Assembly (NCBI GenBank): GCA_964633145.1
Contig: CAZWFE010000003.1
Coordinates: 1-64,000, forward strand
Reading direction: 5' to 3'
DNA: 64,000 bases
Source of the DNA: CAJXSD01 sp964633145
Lineage (GTDB): Bacteria > Pseudomonadota > Alphaproteobacteria > Rhodobacterales > Rhodobacteraceae
The notes under the pieces are model-generated. The model searched no databases. It was not told the DNA's origin and was given only the letters and a program-made list of their open reading frames with translations. Below, piece by piece: positions 1-8,146 of this stretch. How positions within the stretch are numbered: the first letter of the stretch is position 1; each line of letters starts with the position of its first letter. The position numbers were made by a program, and so were the translations under genes.

Positions 1-31
1 GGCGCATTGCGGATTCCTGCTTTCGTGGGGC

Positions 32-60
32 AAAAAATAAGGGCCGCGTTGCGCGACCCC
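32..60 (-). terminator. Intrinsic terminator of guaA
   Basis: Read on the minus strand, GGGTCGCG, a CAA loop and CGCGGCCC form an 8-bp stem with one T-G wobble, followed by TTATTTTTTG. It lies about 30 bases beyond the guaA stop codon and fits a Rho-independent terminator for that gene. Confidence 0.8.
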
Positions 61-89
61 TAATTCCTAGCGGAACTTGTGGGAATAGT

Positions 90-1649
90 CTACTCCCACT
101 CAATCGTGCCAGGGGGCTTGGATGTGACGTCATAGGTGACGCGGTTGATGCCTTTGACTTCGTTGATGATCCGCGTGGCGGTTTCGCCCAAGAAATCATG
201 GGTAAACGGATAATAATCCGCAGTCATACCATCCACCGACGTCACCGCGCGCAGGGCACAGGCAAAATCATATGTCCGGCCATCACCCATGACGCCAACA
301 GTGCGCACTGGCAGGATCGCGACAAAGGCTTGCCAAATTTCATCATAAAGCCCGTGTTTGCGAATTTGATCAATGTAGACGGCGTCTGCTTTGCGCAGGA
401 TTTCCAATTTTTCGCGTGTTATTTCACCGGGGCAGCGAATGGCCAAGCCTGGTCCAGGGAAGGGATGGCGGCCGATAAAGCTGTCGGGCAAACCCAATTC
501 ACGGCCCAATGCGCGCACTTCGTCCTTGAACAATTCACGCAATGGTTCGACCAGTTTCAGGCCCATTTTTTCTGGCAAACCGCCCACGTTGTGATGCGAT
601 TTGATGGTGACGGATGGACCGCCGCTGAATGACACGCTTTCGATCACGTCTGGGTACAACGTGCCTTGGGCCAAAAATTCCGCGCCCTCAATTTGATTGG
701 CGTATTTTTGGAACACATCAATAAACAAACGACCGATGATTTTGCGCTTGGTTTCAGGGTCAGATTGACCCTCTAACTCGCCCAAGAACAATTCGCTTTC
801 ATCCGCATGGATCAGCGGAATGTTATAGTTGTCGCGAAACATTGCAACGACTTCGTCGGCTTCGCCTTGGCGCAGCAGACCGTGATCGACGAACACACAT
901 GTCAGTTGGTCGCCAATCGCTTCGTGGATCAATACGGCCGCCACAGAACTGTCGACACCGCCGGATAGGCCGCAAATGACCTGTTTGTCGCCCACCTGTT
1001 CACGGATTTTTGCAATCGCCTGTTCGCGATATGCGCCCATCGTCCAATCGCCTGAAAACCCAGCCAAACGGACAAAGTTTTCATACAGTTTTGCGCCTTT
1101 GGGCGTGTGGTGAACCTCGGGGTGAAACTGCACGGCATAAAAATGGCGTGATGTATCCGCCGTAATCGCATAGGGCGCGTTTGGTGATGTACCGTAAACT
1201 TCAAACCCGGGTGCGATTTTGCTGACGTGATCGCCATGGCTCATCCAAACTTGTTCATCACCTTGTGTGAACCAGCCGTCCAAAATATTCAGCGATCCAT
1301 TCGGTGTCACAAATGCGCGCCCGAACTCGGCTGTTCCATGACCGCTTTCGACAGTGCCGCCCAATTGATGCATCATGACCTGCTGGCCATAGCAAATGCC
1401 CAAAATCGGGACGCCCATTGAAAAAACGCTTTCTGGTGCGCGTGGGCTGCCGTCGCGCGTTACGCTGTCTGGGCCACCAGAAAAAATCACAGCCTTTGGG
1501 GCAAAGTCAGCCAAAAAGGCGTCTGTGACATTTTGATAGGGGTGAATTTCGCAATAGACATTTAATTCGCGCAAACGCCGCGCAATCAGCTGCGTCACTT
1601 GGCTGCCAAAGTCTATGATTAAGAGGCGGTCGTGGGTCATGTTTTCCAT
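90..1649 (-). CDS. guaA: GMP synthase (glutamine-hydrolysing)
   Basis: Converts XMP to GMP using glutamine and ATP, the last step of guanine nucleotide synthesis in the cytoplasm. An N-terminal class I glutamine amidotransferase domain shows GGPDSV and the nucleophile Cys86 in GICYGQQ, with the HPEVHH histidine-glutamate pair. The ATP pyrophosphatase domain carries the PP-loop SGGVDSS, and the C-terminal dimerisation domain ends in GTIEWE. The open frame runs further upstream to 1865, but that extension is not family-like. I start at the ATG at 1649 (519 aa), preceded by AAGGAC; the ATG at 1640 (MTHDRLL) is equally family-like. It is transcribed alone, divergent from the MttB-like gene, with its own terminator. 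Confidence 0.97.
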   Translation of the reverse strand: MENMTHDRLLIIDFGSQVTQLIARRLRELNVYCEIHPYQNVTDAFLADFAPKAVIFSGGPDSVTRDGSPRAPESVFSMGVPILGICYGQQVMMHQLGGTVESGHGTAEFGRAFVTPNGSLNILDGWFTQGDEQVWMSHGDHVSKIAPGFEVYGTSPNAPYAITADTSRHFYAVQFHPEVHHTPKGAKLYENFVRLAGFSGDWTMGAYREQAIAKIREQVGDKQVICGLSGGVDSSVAAVLIHEAIGDQLTCVFVDHGLLRQGEADEVVAMFRDNYNIPLIHADESELFLGELEGQSDPETKRKIIGRLFIDVFQKYANQIEGAEFLAQGTLYPDVIESVSFSGGPSVTIKSHHNVGGLPEKMGLKLVEPLRELFKDEVRALGRELGLPDSFIGRHPFPGPGLAIRCPGEITREKLEILRKADAVYIDQIRKHGLYDEIWQAFVAILPVRTVGVMGDGRTYDFACALRAVTSVDGMTADYYPFTHDFLGETATRIINEVKGINRVTYDVTSKPPGTIEWE

Positions 1650-1897
1650 GCTAGTCGTGTAAATCGTCCTTGGTTTTTGCGCAAGTCTGATAAATCGTGC
1701 GCGGGTAATTATTTGCACGCTGCTTTGCCACTGTGGCAATCTTTCGCGCTGTGTGGTCGATGTTTGCCGGATTTGGCGGGAATATTTGCGCCAATGTCGC
1801 TTTCGCACCTCAATCGCCGCAATTCTATCGCGACTCTGATTTGGTTTGGGATAGTGCATCCACATCTTAATCCCGTCTTTTCACGAAAGGGCACATC

Positions 1898-3442
1898 ATG
1901 ACAGAGGCAACAGCACGCAGACGCGGGCGCGGCGGTGGCGGCGCAGCACGTCGGGCGGAACGCACATCGGTAAAAATCGAAACTGCGAAATATATTGAAC
2001 GCAATATTCCAAACTTTGAGGTTTTGACCGAAGAGGCGTTGGACATTATTGAACATAACGCGGAAACAATTCTAGAAGAGGTCGGCGTTAATTTCGTAAA
2101 CAACCCCGCCGCATTGGATCGTTGGCGCGCGGTTGGCGCAAATGTCGATGGTGAACGTGTGCGTATCCCACGCGGTTTGGCACGCAAATTAATCGCGACA
2201 GCCCCTGCGAAGTTTACCCAACATGCCCGCAACCCTGAACGCAATGTGGAAATTGGTGGTAAAAATCTGGTGCTTGCGCCGGTGTATGGCCCCCCCTTTG
2301 TGCGTGATATTGACGGCGGTCGCCGCTATGCGACAATGGACGATTTCCAGAAATTTGTGAAATTGGGTTATATGTCGAAATGGCTGCACCATTCTGGTGG
2401 TACGGTCTGTGAACCCACAGATGTTGCCGTGAACAAACGCCATTTGGATATGTTATTGGCGCATATGACGTTGTCGGACAAACCGTTTATGGGGTCTGTG
2501 ACCGAACCCAGCCGCGCCCAAGACAGCATTGAAATGTGCGAAATTTTGTTCGGCAAAGAGTTCGTGCAAGAAAACACCGTCATGACATCACTGATCAACG
2601 TCAATTCGCCGTTGACCTTTGATGATGTGATGATGGGCGCGATGGAGGTTTATGCCGCCAACAACCAAGCCTGTATTTTGTCGCCCTTTATCGTGGGTGG
2701 CGCGATGGCACCAGTGTCGGTGGCCGGTACATTGACCCAAGTTCTGGCCGAAGTTCTGGCCGGTATCGCATATAACCAAATGATCCGTCCCGGTGCGCCC
2801 GTTATTTTCGGTGCCTTTGTGACATCGATTGATATGAACTCAGGTGCGCCAACATTCGGTACGCCCGAGGCGTCGCACATCCTATATGGTGCGGGTCAAT
2901 TGGCGCGTCGTTTGGGATTGCCGTTCCGGTCGGGCGGTGGTCTGTGCGGATCGAAATTGCCGGATGCGCAGGCGGCCTATGAAACGGCCCACACCCTGAA
3001 CGCAGCTTTGCTGGGTGGCGTGAATTTCATGTTGCACGCCTGCGGCTGGCTAGAGGGCGGTCTGGTATCATCCTTTGAAAAATTCGTGCTGGATGCGGAT
3101 CAGCTGGGTGTATTGCACCATGTGGCCCGCGGTGTCGCCTATGACGAAAACGCCCAAGCGATGGATGCCATCCGCGAAGTCGGACCAGGCGGTCATTATC
3201 TGGGCTGCGCGCATACCCAAGCCAATTTCAAAGACGCATTCTGGCGCACCAATGTGCTGGATTACAAACCCTTTGAAACATGGGACGAAGAGGGCGCACG
3301 CGACAGTATGACTTTGGCCGCGGCCAAAGTGAAATCAATGCTGGATACCTATGAAAAACCAGCCATTGATCCCGAAATTGAGGCGGCCCTAGTCGCCTAT
3401 GTCGAAAACAAAAAGGCATCTATGCCGGACAGCTTTACCTAG
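1898..3442 (+). CDS. Trimethylamine methyltransferase (MttB) superfamily protein, non-pyrrolysine
   Basis: A 514-residue member of the MttB/MtgB superfamily, TIM-barrel enzymes that move a methyl group from a quaternary or tertiary amine (such as glycine betaine) to a corrinoid protein. The body reads through without an internal amber codon, so it is a non-pyrrolysine member like MtgB, whose known relatives act on betaines; the substrate here is not determinable. Family-like stretches include the HHSGGTVCEP region, GSVTEPSRAQD and SGAPTFGTPEA. Residues 7 to 23 form an unusual Arg/Gly-rich head (RRRGRGGGGAARR). RBS AAAGGG precedes the ATG. No corrinoid protein is adjacent; the partner folate genes sit near 60 kb. 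The substrate and pathway are inference. Confidence 0.85.
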   Translation: MTEATARRRGRGGGGAARRAERTSVKIETAKYIERNIPNFEVLTEEALDIIEHNAETILEEVGVNFVNNPAALDRWRAVGANVDGERVRIPRGLARKLIATAPAKFTQHARNPERNVEIGGKNLVLAPVYGPPFVRDIDGGRRYATMDDFQKFVKLGYMSKWLHHSGGTVCEPTDVAVNKRHLDMLLAHMTLSDKPFMGSVTEPSRAQDSIEMCEILFGKEFVQENTVMTSLINVNSPLTFDDVMMGAMEVYAANNQACILSPFIVGGAMAPVSVAGTLTQVLAEVLAGIAYNQMIRPGAPVIFGAFVTSIDMNSGAPTFGTPEASHILYGAGQLARRLGLPFRSGGGLCGSKLPDAQAAYETAHTLNAALLGGVNFMLHACGWLEGGLVSSFEKFVLDADQLGVLHHVARGVAYDENAQAMDAIREVGPGGHYLGCAHTQANFKDAFWRTNVLDYKPFETWDEEGARDSMTLAAAKVKSMLDTYEKPAIDPEIEAALVAYVENKKASMPDSFT

Positions 3443-3737
3443 GCTGTCTGCTCGGCGCGCTGCAATAACAAAACGCTTTCAGCCAGCAGCGCACTTAGGC
3501 ATTCGACATGATCGGTCACGAAATAGGCGGCGTCATTTTGGCGCCGCTTTTTTCGTGCGCGTCCTCGATCATGATCAGTGATTTCACAATATCACACTGC
3601 GCGATTGATCCCTGCTGGGGGATGATACGGGCCAAATCACGGTTGCGATCATACAGATGCCGGCCATGGCGCGCCGCACGCATCAGCAGTCGGGGACGCT
3701 TTGCAGTTTCTAGCTGAGTGATCAAATCTTGGGTCAT
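3439..3737 (-). pseudogene. DUF6477 family protein, reading frame broken at an A6 tract
   Basis: Small Rhodobacterales protein of unknown function. From the ATG at 3737 the frame gives MTQDLITQLETAKRPRLLMRAARHGR..., typical of the family's RPRLLIRAAR head, but stops after 73 residues. In the -1 frame, starting at the A6 tract (3548-3553), the missing tail continues as DAAYFVTDHVECLSALLAES and ends at a TAG at 3441-3439, overlapping the preceding gene's stop. Joined, it would be 99 residues, close to the length I recall for the family. The break is therefore a one-base loss, a sequencing homopolymer error, or genuine slippage on GAA AAA AGC. It diverges from the DUF6456 regulator, a neighbour pairing I recall as common in this order. 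Confidence 0.75.
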
Positions 3738-3860
3738 ATTCCTGTCCTTTCATGTGTTTGGACCCAAGTTGGGGGCAAATGGTTTGCAACCTGTAATTGC
3801 AACGTGCGGTTGTATTAAAGAAATTTAAACAGTTAAACAGATGTTGGATCCCTAGTTTGG

Positions 3861-3876
3861 TTAACCTTTGGGTAAC
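3861..3876 (+). promoter_or_regulatory. CtrA-like box upstream of the DUF6456 gene
   Basis: TTAA, seven bases, then GTAAC: one mismatch from the CtrA consensus TTAA-N7-TTAAC. It lies 53 bases before the DUF6456 start in the divergent region shared with the DUF6477 gene. The match is by eye only and could be chance in an AT-rich spacer. Confidence 0.35.
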
Positions 3877-3928
3877 GAAAAACACGCATAGGTAGAAAAA
3901 GCATCGGCGGATGTATAGGGACGTTAAA

Positions 3929-4882
3929 ATGACACAGGACAAACAACACATGGCCCGTGGGGGCGACGCAAAACTGGGGCAGGCCGCACAATTTTATGTA
4001 TGGAACCATATTCAGGGAAAATCATTGCGCGAAATTGCGCAAAAAACGGGATGTCACGCCACAACTGTCATGCGCCATATTCAGCGCATTTGCGATCATC
4101 GAGATGATCCTGATGTGCGTGCCTTGATTGAAACGACCGCTGGACGGCCGGGCACATTGGGGGCAGGGGTGACGGATGAATTTAACCGTGCGGCCAAATT
4201 GTTAAAGCAGGCCGATACCCTGTTGGTGGTTGCCGCGGATATGGATCGCGCATTGATCATTGGGAAAACCGAAGATGGCAATTTTCATCAATTGGATGCC
4301 ATTTCCCAAGATGCCGCCCATATTCTGTTGGTGCGATTACATTTGAAATCTGTCTCGCGTGGCCGCGTGTCACGCTATTGCCACCCCAATCCGACCCATC
4401 GTGCGAAATGGCGTGATCAGATCGTGGATGTGAATGAACAAACTGCTGTGCTGCCCGTTCGCGGCGAAGCGCCGTTGAAAATACTAGCACGCCGTCGCGA
4501 TGGTCAGGGCGATGCGTTTTTGTCGCGTGATTTGGTTCAAGCGGGCCTGCGCCTGTCCGAAGATTTCATTTTGTCCGCTGCCAGCAGCTGTGTGCAAGAC
4601 ACCATCAATAATGTCGCTGCGATTCTAGATGGCGCGCTGGATTCCCAAGTGACAGGGGATATTGCCGCTTGGGGGCGTTTTATCGCGGCCCTGCGCGATT
4701 TGGGACCAGGTTTGGCCGATATTGCCCTGCGCAGTTGTTGCCTGAACGAAGGTCTAGAACGCAGCGAGGCCGCTTTGGGGTGGTCAGCACGGTCGGGCAA
4801 GGTGGTTTTGCGCATCGCCTTGGTGCGACTAAAACGGCATTACGACGCGCTTTATGGTGCGGGGGGCGGTCAAATTGGATAA
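3929..4882 (+). CDS. DUF6456 helix-turn-helix protein
   Basis: A probable DNA-binding regulator of unknown target, 317 residues. The N-terminal part (about residues 10-60) has a helix-turn-helix look: LREIAQKTGCHATTVMRHI. The middle is poorly conserved. The C-terminal part has the DUF6456 signature EAPLKILARRRDG, then a run ending in AGLRLSEDF, followed by repeated-arginine helices. I use the ATG at 3929, which has AGGGA seven bases upstream; the ATG at 3911 has no usable spacing. It diverges from the DUF6477 gene and has a CtrA-like box in front, suggesting cell-cycle or motility-linked control, which is inference. Confidence 0.75.
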   Translation: MTQDKQHMARGGDAKLGQAAQFYVWNHIQGKSLREIAQKTGCHATTVMRHIQRICDHRDDPDVRALIETTAGRPGTLGAGVTDEFNRAAKLLKQADTLLVVAADMDRALIIGKTEDGNFHQLDAISQDAAHILLVRLHLKSVSRGRVSRYCHPNPTHRAKWRDQIVDVNEQTAVLPVRGEAPLKILARRRDGQGDAFLSRDLVQAGLRLSEDFILSAASSCVQDTINNVAAILDGALDSQVTGDIAAWGRFIAALRDLGPGLADIALRSCCLNEGLERSEAALGWSARSGKVVLRIALVRLKRHYDALYGAGGGQIG

Positions 4883-4923
4883 ATTGGATTGCAGTTTTTG
4901 GTGGTATTTCATAATCTGATCTT

Positions 4924-5844
4924 ATGAATATTACCCTACGCCAAATGCAATATTTCGTCACCTTGGCCGCGCAACGCAATTTTCGCCGCGCCGCCGAGGT
5001 GGTCAATATCAGCCAACCCGCATTATCCATCCAAATCAAAGAGATGGAGGAAAAACTGGGTGCGCAACTGGTTGAACGGCAGGCCCGCGATGTGATTGTT
5101 ACATCCTTTGGCCAAATGGTATTGGGTCATTGCAAATCCATTCTGCAGGCCGCCCATGACATGGAACAGCAGGTTAAATTTTTTGCAGGACGCAGCGCGC
5201 GGTTGTCGATTGGTATGATCCCCACGATCGCGCCTTATCTGTTGCCCAATGTCTTGGCGGATTTGCGGTCGCGGGATGTGGCATTGGATATTCAAATCCA
5301 CGAAGCAAAAACAGAACACTTGATCGCTGAACTGCGCTCTGGTGATCTGGACGCCGCGGTTATCGCGCTGCCGTCGCTATGCGATGATTTACACGATGAA
5401 TTCCTGTTTGAGGATCGTTTATTGCTGGCCGGAACGCAAACGCGCCTGTCACGTTATCCGCAAAACTTGCCGGCATCGCAGATGTCGCAGGGGCAGTTAT
5501 TGTTGTTAGAGGATGGCAATTGTTTGACGGATCAAGCCTTGGATGTATGTGGACGCACCCGCGCGCATCCCCAAATCAATATGGGGGCGTCGTCAATGGC
5601 GACACTGACGCGGATGGTTGCGGCTGGGTTTGGGGTGACTTTGGTGCCTGAATTGGCGGCATTGGCCGAACGCTCGGCGGCAGGCGCGCTGGAACTGCGC
5701 CGCTTTGACGGGGTGGAACCCGCGCGGCGCATTGGATTGGTGCGCCGTACCAGCACGCCTGCGGGCGAATGGTTTTCAACCTTGGCCACGCTGATCCAAG
5801 ATGCAGGGACATCTGTCATTGGCGAATGCCGAACCCAGATTTAG
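4924..5844 (+). CDS. oxyR: LysR-family hydrogen peroxide sensor OxyR
   Basis: Activator of peroxide-defence genes through a reversible disulphide. The 306 residues hold an N-terminal winged helix-turn-helix (NFRRAAEVVNISQPALSIQI) and a periplasmic-binding-protein-like sensor. The OxyR-specific pair is present: Cys200 and Cys209 in NCLTDQALDVC, with the same nine-residue spacing as Cys199/Cys208 of the E. coli protein. It follows the DUF6456 gene by 41 bases. No catalase or peroxidase gene sits beside it, so its targets lie elsewhere. The Bcp peroxiredoxin at 51.2 kb is a distant possible target. Confidence 0.85.
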   Translation: MNITLRQMQYFVTLAAQRNFRRAAEVVNISQPALSIQIKEMEEKLGAQLVERQARDVIVTSFGQMVLGHCKSILQAAHDMEQQVKFFAGRSARLSIGMIPTIAPYLLPNVLADLRSRDVALDIQIHEAKTEHLIAELRSGDLDAAVIALPSLCDDLHDEFLFEDRLLLAGTQTRLSRYPQNLPASQMSQGQLLLLEDGNCLTDQALDVCGRTRAHPQINMGASSMATLTRMVAAGFGVTLVPELAALAERSAAGALELRRFDGVEPARRIGLVRRTSTPAGEWFSTLATLIQDAGTSVIGECRTQI

Positions 5845-5954
5845 CGTGTTTTTGGTGCCAGCTATGCGTAGCATGCAAAACAGAATTCCAGTTCAGATAC
5901 TTACATGCCGCAATTTCTGTGATATGAAACACCCAAAGAACAAGGAAATCTGTT

Positions 5955-6899
5955 GTGCGTGATCTAAAAATCCCTGAAAGCCGCCATCCAGAAAAGGCGC
6001 ATCGCCCCGATAATGCCCAGCCCCGCAAACCGGACTGGATCCGCGTCAAGGCCCCCGGCAGCGAAGGGTACAAGCGCACGCGCGACATCGTGCGTGAACA
6101 TAAATTGGTCACCGTCTGCGAAGAGGCAGGATGCCCAAACGCGGGCGAATGTTGGTCGCAAGGACATGCAACCATGATGATCATGGGCGAAATCTGTACC
6201 CGTGGCTGCACATTTTGCAATGTGGCCACCGGTCGGCCCGATACCTTGGATCAATTCGAACCGGGCCGCGTGGCAGATGCGGTTCAAAAACTGGGTCTGA
6301 ACCATGTGGTCATTACATCCGTGGATCGCGACGATTTGGCTGATGGGGGCGCTGAACATTTTGCCCAGACCATTCGCGCCATTCGTCATCGCAGCCCCGA
6401 TACCACAATCGAAATTCTGACCCCTGATTTTTTGAAATGTGATGCATCCGCGCTGGAAACCGTGGTTGCGGCGAAACCGGATGTGTTCAATCACAACCTA
6501 GAAACCGTACCCGGCCTATACCCCGAGGTGCGCCCAGGCGCGCGGTATTTCCATTCGCTGCGCCTGTTGCAGCGGGTCAAGGAACTGGATCCAACGATGT
6601 TTACGAAATCAGGTATCATGGTCGGACTGGGCGAAACACGCCAAGCGGTTATGCAGATCATGGATGATATGCGCGCGGCGGATGTTGATTTTCTGACCAT
6701 CGGACAATACCTGCAGCCGACACCCAAACACCACGCGGTGGATCGTTTCGTGCATCCCGATGAATTCGCATCCTATGAAAAGGCCGCCTATGGCAAAGGG
6801 TTCCTAATGGTATCGGCCACGCCGCTGACACGATCAAGCTATCATGCTGGTGACGATTTCGCACGTCTGCGCGCAGCGCGTTTGGCAAAATTGGGCTAG
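5955..6899 (+). CDS. lipA: Lipoyl synthase
   Basis: Radical-SAM enzyme that inserts two sulphurs into the octanoyl group on E2 and H proteins. Both iron-sulphur motifs are visible: the auxiliary cluster CEEAGCPNAGEC (about residues 56-67) and the radical-SAM CTRGCTFC. The terminal RSSYHAGDDF motif supplies the serine ligand. The start is a GTG with AAGGAA seven bases upstream, giving 314 residues, the normal length. It is monocistronic here; lpdA, whose complexes need lipoate, is far away at 58 kb. Confidence 0.97.
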   Translation: MRDLKIPESRHPEKAHRPDNAQPRKPDWIRVKAPGSEGYKRTRDIVREHKLVTVCEEAGCPNAGECWSQGHATMMIMGEICTRGCTFCNVATGRPDTLDQFEPGRVADAVQKLGLNHVVITSVDRDDLADGGAEHFAQTIRAIRHRSPDTTIEILTPDFLKCDASALETVVAAKPDVFNHNLETVPGLYPEVRPGARYFHSLRLLQRVKELDPTMFTKSGIMVGLGETRQAVMQIMDDMRAADVDFLTIGQYLQPTPKHHAVDRFVHPDEFASYEKAAYGKGFLMVSATPLTRSSYHAGDDFARLRAARLAKLG

Positions 6900-6906
6900 G
6901 TTCGGA

Positions 6907-7449
6907 TCACAGATCCTGCCTGCCCAGCAGGTCATTTAAGATCGGAATAAATTCGTCCGCATCACGGGAATGGGGGTGCAAGGTGCGTAGGTGTTTGAAC
7001 GCATTCAGCGCCTTTTCGTATTCGTTTAGGTGCATGTTGATCAAACCCAATCCCGATATCGCCCCAAAATGACGGGGTTCGCGTTGCAGGGTTTCGTAAA
7101 TATCTGCTTCGGACCCGACAAAGTCACCGGCCAAAAACCGTATGGTGGCGCGTTTGTTCCACGCTTCGGTATAATCGGGGGCTGCGGTGATGATATCGGT
7201 TAATATCAGATCCGCCTTGGCAAAATTATTGCGATCCATCGCGCGCAGGGCTTGTTCCATTTTGGGGCGCTGGTCGCTGTTGGTTTCGGGATATAACCAC
7301 AGTGGCCAAATTTCCGATACCAGTTCATTGGCGATTTCCGGGGATGGTGCCTGTTGCAATTGATCCAGCAATTCATCCACGTTTTGCGCATGAACGGGTG
7401 CGCCAAGGCACATCACAACACATAAAATTTTCCAAAACCATTTGAACAT
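6907..7449 (-). CDS. Periplasmic tetratricopeptide-repeat protein
   Basis: A 180-residue exported protein of unknown role. A signal peptide is plain: MFKWFWKILCVVMCLGAPVHAQN. Two to three TPR-like helix pairs follow (NFAKADLILTDIITAAPDY, DFVGSEADIYETLQREPRH, EYEKALNAFKHLRTLHPHS), suggesting a protein-binding scaffold. The start at 7449 has AAGGAC seven bases before it; the open frame extends upstream to 7551 without family or signal features. It converges with lipA, with eight bases between stop codons. Confidence 0.8.
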   Translation of the reverse strand: MFKWFWKILCVVMCLGAPVHAQNVDELLDQLQQAPSPEIANELVSEIWPLWLYPETNSDQRPKMEQALRAMDRNNFAKADLILTDIITAAPDYTEAWNKRATIRFLAGDFVGSEADIYETLQREPRHFGAISGLGLINMHLNEYEKALNAFKHLRTLHPHSRDADEFIPILNDLLGRQDL

Positions 7450-7507
7450 GGCGCTGTCCTTAGGTAACGATACACCATAACTAGACCATACCAAATGGGT
7501 GTCAAAT

Positions 7508-7648
7508 ATGATCCGTAAATATATATGGCCACTGATTTCACCGTTTTTCAATGATAAACGGTTGGAACCCTATCTGGTCGCATTGGGGACCATTTTGGTG
7601 ATTTATGGTTTGGGCTATACAATCTGGGGCGTTTTTGCGTCCGAATAA
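7508..7648 (+). CDS. Small single-pass membrane protein (46 aa)
   Basis: ATG at 7508 opens a 46-residue frame: a positively charged, aromatic start (MIRKYIWPLISPFF), a short NDKRLEPY segment and one hydrophobic helix (about residues 22-43, LVALGTILVIYGLGYTIWG), ending TAA. Charge distribution suggests a cytoplasmic N-terminus. It lies 69 bases before mntR and diverges from the TPR gene. The ribosome site is weak (GGGTG). I recognise no named family; recurrence upstream of mntR in relatives would confirm it. Confidence 0.55.
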   Translation: MIRKYIWPLISPFFNDKRLEPYLVALGTILVIYGLGYTIWGVFASE

Positions 7649-7717
7649 CACCGATTTCGCGCAGCACGTGCGCAGTTGGCGGGCAAGCCATGCAAACAAA
7701 GGCATAATTACAGATCA

Positions 7718-8146
7718 ATGACAGACCACCCCGAACAGCCCCACGATCAAGCCGATCGATTTGCCCGTGCCCGCGAAAAACAGGCGGTCGCTTTGCTTGA
7801 GGATTATGTCGAGCTGATTGGCGATCTGATCGCTGAGATGGGCGAAGCGCGTGTTGCCGATATTGCCGAACGCATGGGCGTGGCCCAGCCCACCGCGACC
7901 AAAGCGATTGCGCGCCTAAAACGCGAAGGTTTGGCAACATCGCGCCCCTATCGCGGGGTGTTCTTAACCGACCAAGGGGCTGCATTGGCCGATCGGGTGC
8001 GCGCGCGCCATCGGACCGTGGTGCAATTGTTGATCGCAGTTGGCGTTCCGCCAGAAACCGCCGAATTGGATGCCGAAGGGATCGAACATCATGTGTCCAA
8101 GGCAACCTTGGCCGCCTTTGACGCGTTTTTAGCGGAAAAACCCTAG
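7718..8146 (+). CDS. mntR: Manganese-responsive transcriptional regulator MntR
   Basis: DtxR/MntR-type repressor of manganese uptake, 142 residues. The N-terminal winged helix (RVADIAERMGVAQPTATKAIARLKREGL) is followed by the dimerisation/metal domain with LTDQGAALADRVRARHRTV and DAEGIEHHVS, which hold the usual Glu and His ligands. I use the ATG at 7718 (MTDHPEQ); an upstream ATG at 7676 adds a non-family head. It converges with mnmA, their stop codons overlapping by four bases. No manganese transporter lies in the window. Confidence 0.85.
   Translation: MTDHPEQPHDQADRFARAREKQAVALLEDYVELIGDLIAEMGEARVADIAERMGVAQPTATKAIARLKREGLATSRPYRGVFLTDQGAALADRVRARHRTVVQLLIAVGVPPETAELDAEGIEHHVSKATLAAFDAFLAEKP

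Noticed and set aside
90..1865. Long N-terminal extension of guaA
   Set aside because: The 72 extra residues are Arg/Gln-rich and not GMP-synthase-like; the start near 1649 has a ribosome site and family match.
1898..3442. Pyrrolysine (amber readthrough) in the MttB-like gene
   Set aside because: The frame has no internal TAG; the TAG at 3440-3442 is the terminal stop, and the sequence behind it does not continue the family.
5964..6494. 176-residue minus-strand frame opposite lipA
   Set aside because: Covers the conserved radical-SAM region of lipA in antisense; no signal or domain.
7690..7705. ATGC...GCAT inverted repeat before mntR as an MntR operator
   Set aside because: Only four bases per arm with an eight-base spacer; too weak, and I cannot match it to a known manganese box.
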